DNA of 64,000 nucleotides from Gammaproteobacteria bacterium (GTDB taxonomy: Bacteria > Pseudomonadota > Gammaproteobacteria > SZUA-229), in contig JAOUKV010000010.1 of assembly GCA_029882355.1 (NCBI GenBank), forward strand, positions 1-64,000. Reading direction: 5' to 3'. This document shows, piece by piece, positions 22,301-30,964 of the stretch. The notes under the pieces were generated by a model, which saw only the letters and a program-made list of their open reading frames with translations, made no database searches and was not told where the DNA came from. Made by a program: the position numbers and the translations under genes. The stretch's first letter is position 1; each line of letters opens with the position of its first letter.

Positions 22301-25300
22301 GGCTCCAGCTAAGAGTCTGCGCTAAAGAAACGCCATCACCGACAATAACAGGTGCTGCAATCGTGTTAAGCGCCCCCGTTACCGCAGGATTGCCGTTATA
22401 GGCCAGACCCAAACCAAGGCCATCAACAATACTGACATCGAAGGCATTAGAGAAATCATCAGCCACCACTCCACCCGATGCGGTTAGCGTTAATGTGTAC
22501 CGCAGAATATCACCCGCTGTCGGTGGCAGAGCTGGGCTGACGGCCTTAGTCAGTGTTACTAACGGCTCAGTCAGGCTTATTGATGTTGCCGTAACACCAC
22601 TACCACCTACAAACTGCGGACCACCGGAAGTGTTGGCAAATGTGTAATTAGCGGTGTTGGTAAAGCTGCTACCCGCATTGGCCAATATGGTGTTATCAAC
22701 GCGGGCACGCACTTCTATGACAGCTTGCTGACCCACTGGGATCTGCACAATATTCAGATTGACCTGACCTGGCAATACACTCGTGTCATTTAATACAAAA
22801 CCGTTACCACTGACTTCGGTGGCACTGACATAAATAAGACTGCTGTTTAACGTATCAGTAATATTAATATCATGCATTGCTGCATTCTTCGGATTCTGCG
22901 GAACAGTAATCTGATAGACAATCTCTTCACCAATAGTGGCTTCACCAGTTAGCGGTGACAGTGTTATTTTGGCTAGTGGATCAATGATGGCCGTATTAGT
23001 CATGGTGTAAACCACCGCAGCTAACGGTGAGTACGACTGACCTAAAGATCCATCCAGTGAATAATAACCATCAACGCTGACGCTGTTAGCCCAGATAGAG
23101 TTAGCAACAATGTCATTGTAAAAACCGATGTTGTAATCGATATCAACACACAAAGTTGATGCCACCGGTGTAATAAGCTGGAACAACATACTACCGCCAC
23201 GAGTAGCGGGGGCTGTGTAGATATAATTGACACCGGCAGTCTGCAAGACACCACCGATATAAACATCAGGGTTACCGAGACCGTTAGCTGGTCCGCTAAT
23301 GGTAGTTTCATTCAGTTCTGCCGCCAGTACGTCGGTCAACTGCACGTTATAGGCTGGAGATAAACCCGTGGTGTTACAGGATGACACCCGGAACTCCATG
23401 GTGTCGTTGATGATGTCGACAGCAAAGGGGCTGGCACGGGCAAGGCGATCAGTCTTAGTCAACGAATCCATCACCGGCTGTAACACGGTAAGACTGCTGC
23501 TACTGACCAGACGAAGCGGATCGACCACTGGATTTGCTGCCGCATCGATGTAACTCAGTGTGGCTGTATTGTTAAGAACCGTAGTTGGTGCCTGGGCAAT
23601 GGTAGTGATATTGTTTTCAATAACACGGGCACGGTATTCGATGACAAAAATTTCGGTACTGGCATCGCCCAGAGGATCATTATTGATATTACCCAGCGTC
23701 CAGTTCAATGTGCCACTGGCCCCGCCTGCCGGGATATTAGCCGCAGTAATAGTCGCATAGGCAAAATTGGAACCGACACCACTGGCGGGTGATGTGTAAT
23801 CAGCCACTGTATCACCATTGATGCTGACGACATCAACGAACACCATGCCCGCTGGCAGCACATCAGTGACGGCAACATTACGGGTCAGGCCTTCCTGCAA
23901 TGTTAGCGCCAGACGGTAAGTTGCAATATCGCCAATTCGAACGGTGGCATCACCTGCGGGTGCAAAGCTGTCATTAATCACTGACTTGGTTAGTGTATTA
24001 GTATCAGGCGTGATAACAGTGGCGATTGCTGGACCTGAACAATAGTCATTGGGTGCCACAACCACCGCTGGACAACCCGCACCTGAGCGTTCATTGCCAC
24101 TGGCCGTATTCAATGATGTCCAGTCGGCCCAGACACTGTTACTAATAGTGGTATTGGCTTGAACAGAAGCATCTACGATTGCTCGATAGGTTAGTACCAG
24201 TGATTGACCGACAGGAATATCGAGGCTGCCATCAGCATTACCCTGCCCCCAGATTAATGGCCCAGCTGGATCATTAGCGGGTGTCGCGTTAAAACCAATC
24301 GCAGCTACACCGTTAATTAAAGCTGTTGCGGTAAAACTAATATCTCGCTGTAATTCAGCTGGCAGCGTATCGACTACATTAGTATCAAAAGCGGTTGAGC
24401 TACCGGTATTGGTGAGGGTAACGACGTATTCGAGGATGTCACCGCCCACTGGTGGCTGTCCAGGATTACTGATATTGGTTGAAACCTTGGCCGTCGTCAG
24501 TAACGGTTCAACAACTGTTATTGAGCCGGCGGTCGTGGCGAGACCACCGGGTAATTGTAAGCCGCCGGAAATATCCGCAAAGGTATAGCTGGTGGTGTTA
24601 CTAAAGACATTACCGGCATTGGCTGATGTGGTGTTATCAACGCGGGTGCGTAATTCAATAATGGCCTGTTGGCCAGCAGGGATCTGCGTAATGTTTAAAT
24701 TAACCTGTCCCGGAAGGACACTGGTATCGTTGAGCGTAAATGCGTTGGCACTGGTGTCAATAGCGCTGACATAAATCAGGCTGCTGGCGAGGGTGTCTGT
24801 AATGTTGACATCAAACATCGCAGCATTTCTGACAACACTGGGCACGGTGATCTGGTAGACGATCTCTTCACCAATGGTGGCTTCACCGCTTACAGGTGAC
24901 AAAGTAGTCTTGGTAGGCGGTTCAATAACTGCCGTGTTACTCATGGTGTAGATGACGGGAGCCAGTGCAGGATAAATCTGACCTAAGGAGCCATCTACTG
25001 AGTAATAAGAATCTACGCTGGCGCTGTTATTCCAGGTCGAGTTGGCAGGAATGTCAGTATAGAAGCCGATATTGTAATCGATATCGACACACTGCCCCGG
25101 TGCAACCGGTGTTATAAGCTGGAATGCCATGTTGCCGCCGCGGGCTGCGGGGGCGGTGTAGCTATAATTCACACCGGCCGTTTGTAAGACGCCACCGATA
25201 TAGACATCAGGATTACCAACACCGTTAGTTGGTCCAGCTATGCTTGCCTCATTTAGTTCTGCGGCCAGTACATCGGTCAACTGAACATTATAGGCTGGAG

Positions 25301-28300
25301 ATAAACCGGTAGTATTACAGGAGGAAACTCGAAACTGCATAACATCAGTAGCAATATTGACAGTGAACGGACTTGCGCGGGCAAGACGATCGGTCTTGCT
25401 CAGTAAATCCAAAATGGGTTGTTGCACGGTAATACTGCTGCTGCTTACAAGCCGAGCAGGATCAACCACCGGAATGCCACCAACCAGATAAGCCAATGTG
25501 GCAGTATTAGTCAGAGTGCTGGTTGGTGTTTGCGCAATCGTGCTGACATCATTCTCAATAACGCGTGCGCTGTATTCAATTACCAGCGCATCAGTCGGCG
25601 TACCATCGCCGCTCGGCACATTGATAATATTGCCAAAGTCCCAAACCAGAGTGCCAGCATCACCGGCTATGGGTTCTGAGACGAGCGTATAAGTGAAACT
25701 AGCACCACCTGAGGCTGGCGAAATACTAACCAGACTGTCAAAGACCATTCCAGCTGGTAATACATCTGACACTGTGACGCTGCTGTTAGTGCCTTCGCCC
25801 AGATTCATCGTCAGTTGATAAGTAGCGGTGTCGCCAACACGAACGGTAGCATCAAGAGCGGTGCTACCGTCGGTAATCCAGCTGTTTGCGATAACCGCCT
25901 TGCTCAGACTATTGTTGTCGAGAGTGCTAGTAACCGTGGCGGGGCCAAAACAATAGTCATTAGGCGTAACTACCGTTGGACATCCTGCACCGGTACGCTC
26001 TGAGGCGCTGCTGCCATCCAGTGAACTCCAGTCGACCCATGCCTCATTACTGAAGAAAGCATTAGAACCAGCCGTCACCTGTACCTGATAGGTCAGTATC
26101 AGTACGCCACCAGGTGGGATATCCAGGCTACCGTCAAGATTGTCATTACCCCATATCAGTGGACCCGCCGATGCACCGGTGGGTGTTGGCTCAAAACCAA
26201 CAACAGGCACACCGTTGATGGTCGCGGTGGGTAAAAATGTAATGGCTGGCACTAATGCCAGCTCCGCCGGTAATATATCCACCACGTTAACATCGTATGC
26301 CATGGCGGTTGCGCTATCATTAGTAACCGTCAATACGTATTGCAGAATATCGCCATCGGTGACCGGGGAGGTCGGTAGTTTTGCTGGGGTGACGTTCGTT
26401 ACCGTCTTGGTGGCACTCAAACTCGACTCAACCACGGTCATATTAGTACTAACACCTGCCACACCATTCGTTTGCGTGGCACCGTTTGACCGATTATAGG
26501 TGTATGTAGCTATGTTACTAAAATTAAGGCCATTAATATTGGTGGCCGTATTCGCTAGCTCAACGGTGATCTCGATCACCGCCTGACCGCCCGCGGGAAT
26601 ATCGATACCCGTAACCAGATCTTCAATGACAGGAAAAGTAGCCGTACCGGTGTTACTGAGTGTCCATGCCCCACCGGCGATCACTGCCGCACTGACAAAG
26701 TTCATATCAGCACTGGATACAGTCAAATCATCCAGCACCCGTACATCGTACAGAGGCACTGCAACGGGAGTAGCGGGCACGGTGATCGTGTAGGTAAATT
26801 GTTCACCGATGGTGGCAGTAGCCTGAGTATTCACCTTCGACAGTGCACCGGGTGACTGAATCAGTATATCGGTGGTATCACCTGGGTCGTAAGGGAGAGA
26901 AATACCATTAATATAAGGGTCATCACTCTCCACACTAACAGGAGCGGGAATCTCGTTAGTCGCGTTAAGTATCGCCTGATTGGGCACTACAGTGCCGTTA
27001 GTGAGTGTCGGTAGCAAATTTACGTCGAACTCAAATATGATTTCACTGGTAGCGGGAGGAACAGGTGCTGAATCCAGATCGACGCCAAAGCCTTTAAATG
27101 TCAACGTACCTGTTCCGGAATCAACACTAAATGTCGTATTAAGAGGCAGCGGTGTAACTGGTACGACTGATGCTATATCAAATAAACCAGTATCCAGCAC
27201 ATCCTCAATCGTTATAGCTTTGAACGTCTGATCCAGATTGAACAGGCGTAAGCGATAACGCAATAGATCACCCGGTGCCGCCCCAACTGCTGGATTTTCC
27301 AGGGTAGTTCGATTTTCTACGGTCTTCTGAAAAAAGTAACCAGACAACGTCGTAGTGATAGTATGGTCATCCTCATGATCGGTAACACCCGGCGTACCAT
27401 CAGTTAATGTACCCGTATAAGTACGGACAGGATACGCACCACCAGGATCACCACTAAACCACTGGGTAGCCGCGGCAATATTGATTAACGGAAATGGATC
27501 TGCCTGTGATAACGGATCCAACTTGGACTGAAAGGTGATTCTCAGGTACTCAGAAGGGCCAATATTCATCAATGATGATGTCATTGTTACATCAAGCTCA
27601 CAGGCCACAGGATCATAAGTAGCGGTGTATAACGCGCCTGGACTTGCTGCACCTGTAACAGGAACCCCGACTGACGAAAAAACCTGAGCTGTGATTGGTC
27701 CCGTCGTGGGATCGTAAACACACATTCCAGCATAGTCGGGGTTGCCGGATACACCGTTAACAGGAAGCCTGTCCAGCATAGTGACATTCCATGCATCACC
27801 ACCACCGTTATTATGAATATCAATAGTAAAGTTGGCGTCAACCCCAAAATTCAGCGTTGTCTGATCTGCTGTTTTGGTAACCACCAGATTAGGCTCGGCG
27901 ATGACCATGGTCGCGATGCCCCATTCACCAGGCAATGTAAATATTTCAGTCAGAGGATCAATAAAGCCATCTGAATTAACATCAATTTCTCTAACGAACT
28001 GCCACTTGGCGGTATTGGTAAACGTCGACCCAATCACATTTGCACCCGTATCATTAAGAACAGCGGTGATCTCAATAACGATCTGATCGCCAATCAGGAT
28101 AGTGGGAATATTAAAAGTGAGCAGGCCAGCCACATTACTGAACGTATAATCAACGCCTTGAGTCAATGGAGCACCACCCAAAGAAACGACAGGTAAACCC
28201 ACCAGACCAATATCGGCACCCGTCGCATTGAGATCATCCCAGATAACAACATCAGTCAACTCATTTGGCGAAGGGGCACCAGCGGGGAACTGCATGGATG

Positions 28301-28769
28301 GTAGTGTTAGCGTATAGGTAAAGGGATCACCAATACCCGCCGAGGTCTGTCCGGCAGGAGGCTGTTTATCAATGGTCTCAGCTGGGATAACAAAATTCTG
28401 ACAACTAGCAGGGATGTCGGTGACCGAACCATTGGTAAACCAGATTTTATGACCCGCACCGGTATTACATGACATCTGCCCCGTGTGTATCACATTGTCA
28501 AAGATAGCGAGCAGCGGGACAGCATTATCAAAACTAAAGTTGCTGCCTAATGGGTTTGAGGCAGGGAAGTTTTGTATCGTACAACTAACGTCAATCTTGA
28601 TATTTGCTGGAGGAACAGGGTATACATTGCCATCAATCAGGCCATTGTACGGTGCATCAGAGCAAGCAACCTGTACCGCCTGCACACCACCAGACACCCC
28701 CAACAACAGGGCAAACAGCACCAACTGCAAGAAGCCATAACAGGAACGACCTAGCACTGCCAACTCCAT
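16374..28769 (-). CDS. Giant DUF11-repeat surface protein
   Basis: A 4131-residue protein with a Sec signal peptide (cut near GGVQA-VQV, about residue 32). Most of the length is DUF11-type beta-sandwich repeats, each with a GD--Y-LT-TN-G core, a V-V-D-LP segment and an I--GQ-V-I--- strand. Three consecutive super-repeats of about 640 residues occur in the middle. Near the C-terminus is a SdrD B-like domain (IIGKVFDDANMNGYQDEAE...GRFHITC), then an OmpA-like domain (IRLDIAGPVFEKNSTEIRL, LLLEELSKG, RISYLADTENSGLVDDR) lacking clear diaminopimelate-binding residues. No LPXTG, RTX, autotransporter or gliding type 9 signal is seen. It is very low in Cys and Lys and rich in Asp/Asn/Thr. Translationally coupled to the OmpA-barrel gene. 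A surface filament or adhesin is likely; its export route beyond Sec is unknown. Confidence 0.8.
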   Translation of the reverse strand: MELAVLGRSCYGFLQLVLFALLLGVSGGVQAVQVACSDAPYNGLIDGNVYPVPPANIKIDVSCTIQNFPASNPLGSNFSFDNAVPLLAIFDNVIHTGQMSCNTGAGHKIWFTNGSVTDIPASCQNFVIPAETIDKQPPAGQTSAGIGDPFTYTLTLPSMQFPAGAPSPNELTDVVIWDDLNATGADIGLVGLPVVSLGGAPLTQGVDYTFSNVAGLLTFNIPTILIGDQIVIEITAVLNDTGANVIGSTFTNTAKWQFVREIDVNSDGFIDPLTEIFTLPGEWGIATMVIAEPNLVVTKTADQTTLNFGVDANFTIDIHNNGGGDAWNVTMLDRLPVNGVSGNPDYAGMCVYDPTTGPITAQVFSSVGVPVTGAASPGALYTATYDPVACELDVTMTSSLMNIGPSEYLRITFQSKLDPLSQADPFPLINIAAATQWFSGDPGGAYPVRTYTGTLTDGTPGVTDHEDDHTITTTLSGYFFQKTVENRTTLENPAVGAAPGDLLRYRLRLFNLDQTFKAITIEDVLDTGLFDIASVVPVTPLPLNTTFSVDSGTGTLTFKGFGVDLDSAPVPPATSEIIFEFDVNLLPTLTNGTVVPNQAILNATNEIPAPVSVESDDPYINGISLPYDPGDTTDILIQSPGALSKVNTQATATIGEQFTYTITVPATPVAVPLYDVRVLDDLTVSSADMNFVSAAVIAGGAWTLSNTGTATFPVIEDLVTGIDIPAGGQAVIEITVELANTATNINGLNFSNIATYTYNRSNGATQTNGVAGVSTNMTVVESSLSATKTVTNVTPAKLPTSPVTDGDILQYVLTVTNDSATAMAYDVNVVDILPAELALVPAITFLPTATINGVPVVGFEPTPTGASAGPLIWGNDNLDGSLDIPPGGVLILTYQVQVTAGSNAFFSNEAWVDWSSLDGSSASERTGAGCPTVVTPNDYCFGPATVTSTLDNNSLSKAVIANSWITDGSTALDATVRVGDTATYQLTMNLGEGTNSSVTVSDVLPAGMVFDSLVSISPASGGASFTYTLVSEPIAGDAGTLVWDFGNIINVPSGDGTPTDALVIEYSARVIENDVSTIAQTPTSTLTNTATLAYLVGGIPVVDPARLVSSSSITVQQPILDLLSKTDRLARASPFTVNIATDVMQFRVSSCNTTGLSPAYNVQLTDVLAAELNEASIAGPTNGVGNPDVYIGGVLQTAGVNYSYTAPAARGGNMAFQLITPVAPGQCVDIDYNIGFYTDIPANSTWNNSASVDSYYSVDGSLGQIYPALAPVIYTMSNTAVIEPPTKTTLSPVSGEATIGEEIVYQITVPSVVRNAAMFDVNITDTLASSLIYVSAIDTSANAFTLNDTSVLPGQVNLNITQIPAGQQAIIELRTRVDNTTSANAGNVFSNTTSYTFADISGGLQLPGGLATTAGSITVVEPLLTTAKVSTNISNPGQPPVGGDILEYVVTLTNTGSSTAFDTNVVDTLPAELQRDISFTATALINGVAAIGFNATPANDPAGPLIWGQGNADGSLDIPVGQSLVLTYRAIVDASVQANTTISNSVWADWTSLNTASGNERSGAGCPAVVVAPNDYCSGPAIATVITPDTNTLTKSVINDSFAPAGDATVRIGDIATYRLALTLQEGLTRNVAVTDVLPAGMVFVDVVSINGDTVADYTSPASGVGSNFAYATITAANIPAGGASGTLNWTLGNINNDPLGDASTEIFVIEYRARVIENNITTIAQAPTTVLNNTATLSYIDAAANPVVDPLRLVSSSSLTVLQPVMDSLTKTDRLARASPFAVDIINDTMEFRVSSCNTTGLSPAYNVQLTDVLAAELNETTISGPANGLGNPDVYIGGVLQTAGVNYIYTAPATRGGSMLFQLITPVASTLCVDIDYNIGFYNDIVANSIWANSVSVDGYYSLDGSLGQSYSPLAAVVYTMTNTAIIDPLAKITLSPLTGEATIGEEIVYQITVPQNPKNAAMHDINITDTLNSSLIYVSATEVSGNGFVLNDTSVLPGQVNLNIVQIPVGQQAVIEVRARVDNTILANAGSSFTNTANYTFANTSGGPQFVGGSGVTATSISLTEPLVTLTKAVSPALPPTAGDILRYTLTLTASGGVVADDFSNAFDVSIVDGLGLGLAYNGNPAVTGALNTIAAPVIVGDGVSLAQTLSWSLADGNADIDIDEGTVVTVSYDVIVLDGVLAGQVLSNSAVAQWTSVDGNNANERDGSATPVVNDYLTLPAVTVLTTPNTNAITKSVLNETFAAIDGNVRIGDVIDYELRLNLQEGISPAVTLVDALPQGLQFEDVVSVNGVTVAPYAAVAPFSHSAVTVPSIVGNALTGPTTVTWNIGDITNAGDNNPANNDFVIVYRARVLNGVLLQTNSTILTNSVDFSYSSAAGTTTLSANAVVTGLQPLLTVTKTAVTAGIDTIIDANELITYTVNIANSGTAPAYDTVLQDIIPVGLRNGAATITMVSNSLLVAGTTPANIIPAYDPATGIATWNFDSGIADQYSIPAGDTLQVVYQLQAEPTLSASMTLTNQAQVQSYYSFDNNAVPTLGTVSGVRQVYGPGNIASTTLTTAGPNPLSKQNPAILTAAVGDSFTYRITVPVIPMTTALNDVRILDDLTASAADLGFVSVTRISGSQVWTPANTGTINNLVIEDITNGIDIPAGEQVVIDITVVLNDSAANVSGLLFNNSASYTFNQVNDNAATQTLGGGATTADMTIIGPDTVTMTKTGPAQMNPGIVEVFTLNAHNTGTAAAWDLTITDILPNPVPGGMCDTPPANISAQIFLADGVTAVTGVLVENVDYTSTYAPAPNCTLTLTMTSALAALPADNRLIVTYEALLDVDNPQGTILTNIAGATQWFSADTAGAGATGQIRTYTHALTNGTVGTPDHEDAHSVVTQSPIIQFYKNVANITSGQNPGTIAQPGDTLRYSLLIQNISVVALTNFSVTDEVDRLNASAMFEPGSLTVVTSPVGSDISNTNANGGTNGTGLMDVRALTLDAVGGVNDNLLIEFEVRLAPAITNATVVMNQAQLNSIVTGTLDSDEPVINGPDDPTIKGDEDPTPISIISAPAFEVWKTSQDLTGDPAILVAGDTLRYTITVKNTGSEDAINVQLLDQIPTNTAYLANSTRLNGVAVADAAAGVSALQAGMLINSANTATLGYLVADSNPLANNLASISFDVVVSASAINGSVISNQGFVNGDGKGSGPFIEQVTDDPGTVTIGDPTVDIVGSLPLIDALKTVAIQIESVTGTPGIVDPGDTLRYTMVVSNAGSLPATGVVLVDATPANTTYVANSVRLNGVSVPDNAGSPLIAGLDISSSDLAVPIAGAGTLTPGQIATITFDVLVDAAAATGTIISNQGIISSNEQANEPTDADGIDANGDQVTQIIVGNAQLLSITKEVLVVGGGAALAGGQLEYVIRVTNIGSVPANNIVITDNLDAPVAGQKSYVNTSATLNGLATGVNYLAPILTANYSAIYGDLLPGSTATLRFRVDLNAALLMGTTVTNNAQVDWNAPIQSATAGVSVDIGGIPGVANINGTAWHDDNFNAVPDASEQLLAGWFVDIYRDGVLFDTVVTDVNGVYQANGLVANDITGVQYELRFRAPNASANTAMLGMGGSIFTNSLQQISNIILSSGSNTQNLNLLINPNGLVYNSVMRTVVPGSTLTMLQAATGTPLPTGCFDDVAQQGQVTPAGGYYRFDINFSDPACSPGSDYLINIVAPPSGYIAAPSTAITAVTDASTAAYSVPVCSADAVAATTHCEAQATSSAPATNVTPGIATNYYMHLTLNNGTVPQDSQLFNNHIPIDPDLSNAVTITKTSSLLNATRGQMVPYTITISNTLAVPLLNVNVVDTIPPGFRYVNGSARMDGVNLEPVFDGLTLTWAGISLDTGNEHVIQLLLVVGSGVSEGEYINRVQMIDGLTGGAASPEATATVRVVPDPTFDCTDIIGKVFDDANMNGYQDEAEKGLANARVISARGLIMKTDEHGRFHITCAVVPNQDRGSNFILKLDERSLPSGYRVISENPRVQRATRGKMMKFNFAATIHRVIRLDIAGPVFEKNSTEIRLQWKPRLNLLLEELSKGASILRISYLADTENSGLVDDRIDVIEEEIMKLREQKECCSALTIETEILWRRGGPPSRGGTD
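20656..26445 (-). repeat. Three tandem 1.9-kb super-repeats inside the DUF11 gene
   Basis: Matching landmarks recur with a period of about 1.92-1.94 kb: copy A roughly 24526-26445, copy B 22586-24525, copy C 20656-22585. Each copy starts at a TVVE/SLTEP linker, then carries GDILxYxLTLT, a WADW(T/S)SL...ER-GAG-P-V--NDYC segment, RxGDxATYxL, and an ARVIEN or equivalent strand. Copies A and B also share LTDVLAAELNE, NPDVYIGGVLQTAGVNY and ATIGEEIVYQITVP almost unchanged; copy C is more diverged. The unit contains several DUF11 domains. This points to duplication in whole super-units rather than single domains. Boundaries are approximate. Confidence 0.8.
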
Positions 28770-29100
28770 GCTGTATCACCGTCAGCTACAGAGGCATTTT
28801 CTACAGTCCATACAAAACCGCAAACAATAATAGACATTGTTCTTAAAATTTTTATATATGTAGACGTTATCAACGTAGTACTTCACCCTAAATAAAATCA
28901 CAAAAAGTCATATCAAAGCCCTCCTACTGATTGCTTCAATGAGATACCGAGCTATTTTTTACATTTTGATAAATTTGAACAAATGCGTTTCTAACAGATG
29001 GCCTAATGACACTTCCTAACTATTTAAATAGCCTATTTTGCCAATAAAAAAACCATATTAACGCCAAGTTTTTAAATAAATCCCTTTCTCGTAAAGAGGC
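28770..29100. other. 331-bp AT-rich intergenic region upstream of the DUF11 gene
   Basis: No gene is seen here. It separates the 3' end of the nine-gene motor operon from the DUF11 gene on the same strand. It holds the 9-mer TGTAGACGT at 28859-28867 (see its own entry) and an adjoining small palindrome, ACGTT-ATC-AACGT at 28864-28876. A ribosome-binding site (GGTGA) lies 8 nt before the DUF11 start. I see no clear rho-independent terminator for the upstream operon, so read-through is possible. Confidence 0.6.
28859..28867 (-). promoter_or_regulatory. 9-mer shared with the motor operon upstream region (DUF11 copy)
   Basis: On the coding strand the element reads ACGTCTACA and lies 90 nt before the DUF11 start codon. 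The identical 9-mer lies 95 nt before the first gene of the nine-gene operon (38932-38940). The DUF11 copy overlaps a palindrome, which would suit a protein-binding site. A shared regulator or sigma factor is plausible; two copies are too few to prove it. Confidence 0.3.
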
Positions 29101-30426
29101 CTATGTGGCCGGTAAGAAGTCGATTGGATAAAGAATAGTCATCTTTGCAGCACCTTCTTTAGCATTGAACTTAAACTGCATTACACGTTTGATAATATTC
29201 GCCGACAAACTCGCCGATTTAATATCACTCGATTCAATTTTACATGACGATACTGAGCCATTGGCTTCAATGGTAATACGCAAAACTATATTACCCTGCA
29301 ATGATGGGTCTTTGCGTAATTCGCGTTGATAGATCCGATATAATGCGGTCTTATAACGATCAAATATAATCTGTATATCTTCATCACTACGTGCAGGTTC
29401 TGCACTGCCTGTAGGACGGTCTGCACCGTCATCACCAATACCAATAGAGCTTTCTACACGAGAGAACTGTATACCACTCAAACCACTGCCTGCATTACCT
29501 GTATTTCGACTCAAAGATGATGAGCTGATGCCACTTATCGCAGACGAATTGGAGACCACCAAATTACGCGCTGCCTGATTTGATTTCTGACCACTGTTAT
29601 TAACTTTGGCACTGGCACCAAGATCCTCAATTGAAGTCATGCCCATTAACTCGGTAAAATTATCCTTAAAGGCAAGTACGCCAGATTTTTCAGCTTTTTT
29701 ACGAGCCTGTTTTTTATCCGTCGATGGTTTCTCGCTCTTCGTAAGCTCTTCTTCTTTTGGTTTTGTGGGCTCTGGTTTTGGCTCTTCCTTCTTAAGCAAT
29801 TTAGCCAGGCGCTCTGGTACTTTAACCTTAGCTGATGGGTCTGGCAGTGGTACTTGAATCATTGGAACGACATACCAAAGCAAAAAACTAAAAGCAAATG
29901 CAATGGCCATATATTTACGGACCAGCTTTTCATCTTTATTATTTTTTGACCATGGCATGACCATGGGCCTGAAAGGTAAGGCAGGAACTTCACGTTCAAT
30001 AATAAATTCATATTTACGCTGTTCTGCGATTTCGCGTACTTCAAGTATACCCTCTCGTGAGAGGCCGATAATATTGTTTACATTCCTAATATCAAGAAGA
30101 ACTTTATCGCGTTTTGCATGGAGAGCAGCAACCGAATCTTCATACTCATTTACACGATTACGAAGCTCAGAGATATAATTAGCAGAGTCATTCGCCGTCG
30201 CCTCTCTACCCAGAAAAAGATCAAAACCACCTAACTCATCTAAGTGCTCAAGTGAAACACAGACCTGTGACAGAGCGTCAAATCGCTGTTTGATTTCATC
30301 TGTATTTTCAAGCTCGTCAACAATTAGCTGTAGCGAGGCCTCAAGCTTTTTAAGCTCTATTTGAGCTTGCTCAAGTTCTGCATGCAGCACTGACTCTCGT
30401 GCTTTTAATGAGGCGTTAGTATTCAC
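29101..30426 (-). CDS. AgmX/PglI C-terminal-domain TonB-like protein
   Basis: A 441-residue bitopic inner-membrane protein. Residues 1-145 are cytoplasmic and largely coiled coil; one membrane segment spans about 172-191. A Lys/Glu/Pro-rich TonB-like stretch (about 203-247) follows, then a Ser/Asn-rich linker. The C-terminal 90 residues match the AgmX/PglI domain: YKTALYRIYQRELRKDPSLQG, NIVLRITIEANGSVSSCKI and FKFNAKEG, a fold related to the TonB C-terminus. In Myxococcus the AgmX/PglI-type proteins GltG and GltJ link the Agl proton motor to the periplasmic Glt proteins. The large cytoplasmic coiled coil is unlike ordinary TonB. It follows the second ExbD gene by 43 bp. The first codon is GTG with no clear Shine-Dalgarno site, so the exact start is less certain. 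Confidence 0.82.
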   Translation of the reverse strand: MNTNASLKARESVLHAELEQAQIELKKLEASLQLIVDELENTDEIKQRFDALSQVCVSLEHLDELGGFDLFLGREATANDSANYISELRNRVNEYEDSVAALHAKRDKVLLDIRNVNNIIGLSREGILEVREIAEQRKYEFIIEREVPALPFRPMVMPWSKNNKDEKLVRKYMAIAFAFSFLLWYVVPMIQVPLPDPSAKVKVPERLAKLLKKEEPKPEPTKPKEEELTKSEKPSTDKKQARKKAEKSGVLAFKDNFTELMGMTSIEDLGASAKVNNSGQKSNQAARNLVVSNSSAISGISSSSLSRNTGNAGSGLSGIQFSRVESSIGIGDDGADRPTGSAEPARSDEDIQIIFDRYKTALYRIYQRELRKDPSLQGNIVLRITIEANGSVSSCKIESSDIKSASLSANIIKRVMQFKFNAKEGAAKMTILYPIDFLPAT

Positions 30427-30469
30427 AGGTTAGAATGATCTTGTATAGTGTTGCTGGTAATTAGTGACA

Positions 30470-30964
30470 TTAACTTTGCGATGCTTTTTGGATAACAGCC
30501 AGTGATATATTTTCAAAGCCCATGCCGGAGCATGTACCCATTATTTTCTTTAAAACTTTAAAAGGAATATTCTCATGCGCCAGGATAGTTACCTCTTTAC
30601 TTTCATATGCTTTTTTAGTGCTTGCGCCTATCACTGAATTTTTAAGCTCATTTAATCTGGCGCCAATTTCTACAACAATCGGATTTTTACTATCAAGTAA
30701 TTCACGGGTGTCCACCACTTCTTCGCCCTGCACCAAAACAGCTGTTGGTGTCACCATAATCACAATAGTTTCACGCGGCTCTGTTTCCACTACTGAAGAC
30801 GGTATAACAATTTGTTTAGGTACTTCAATGACGATACCGCTTGAAGAGCTAGACAACAAAAAGAACACCAGAATGGTAAAAACATCCATTAAAGAGGTAA
30901 GGTTCATACCCTGAACTTTAGGTGCTCTTGACATACGCTTCATACGTCTTGACATTTTTTTCAT
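30470..30964 (-). CDS. ExbD/TolR-family stator protein (Asp present)
   Basis: A 164-residue protein: short basic cytoplasmic tail (MKKMSRRMKRMSRAPK), one membrane segment at about 22-42 and a periplasmic ExbD-like domain. The membrane segment is TSLMDVFTILVFFLL; D27 is in the place of the proton-carrying Asp of ExbD/TolR. Its start overlaps the stop of the first ExbD gene by 4 nt (ATGA). With the ExbB-like channel it should form the proton-driven motor that moves the AgmX/PglI protein. Confidence 0.88.
   Translation of the reverse strand: MKKMSRRMKRMSRAPKVQGMNLTSLMDVFTILVFFLLSSSSSGIVIEVPKQIVIPSSVVETEPRETIVIMVTPTAVLVQGEEVVDTRELLDSKNPIVVEIGARLNELKNSVIGASTKKAYESKEVTILAHENIPFKVLKKIMGTCSGMGFENISLAVIQKASQS

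Noticed and set aside
16381-28846. Many open frames on the plus strand across the DUF11 gene
   Set aside because: They are antisense shadows of one very long repeat-rich gene with biased codons; none has a recognisable product or ribosome-binding site.
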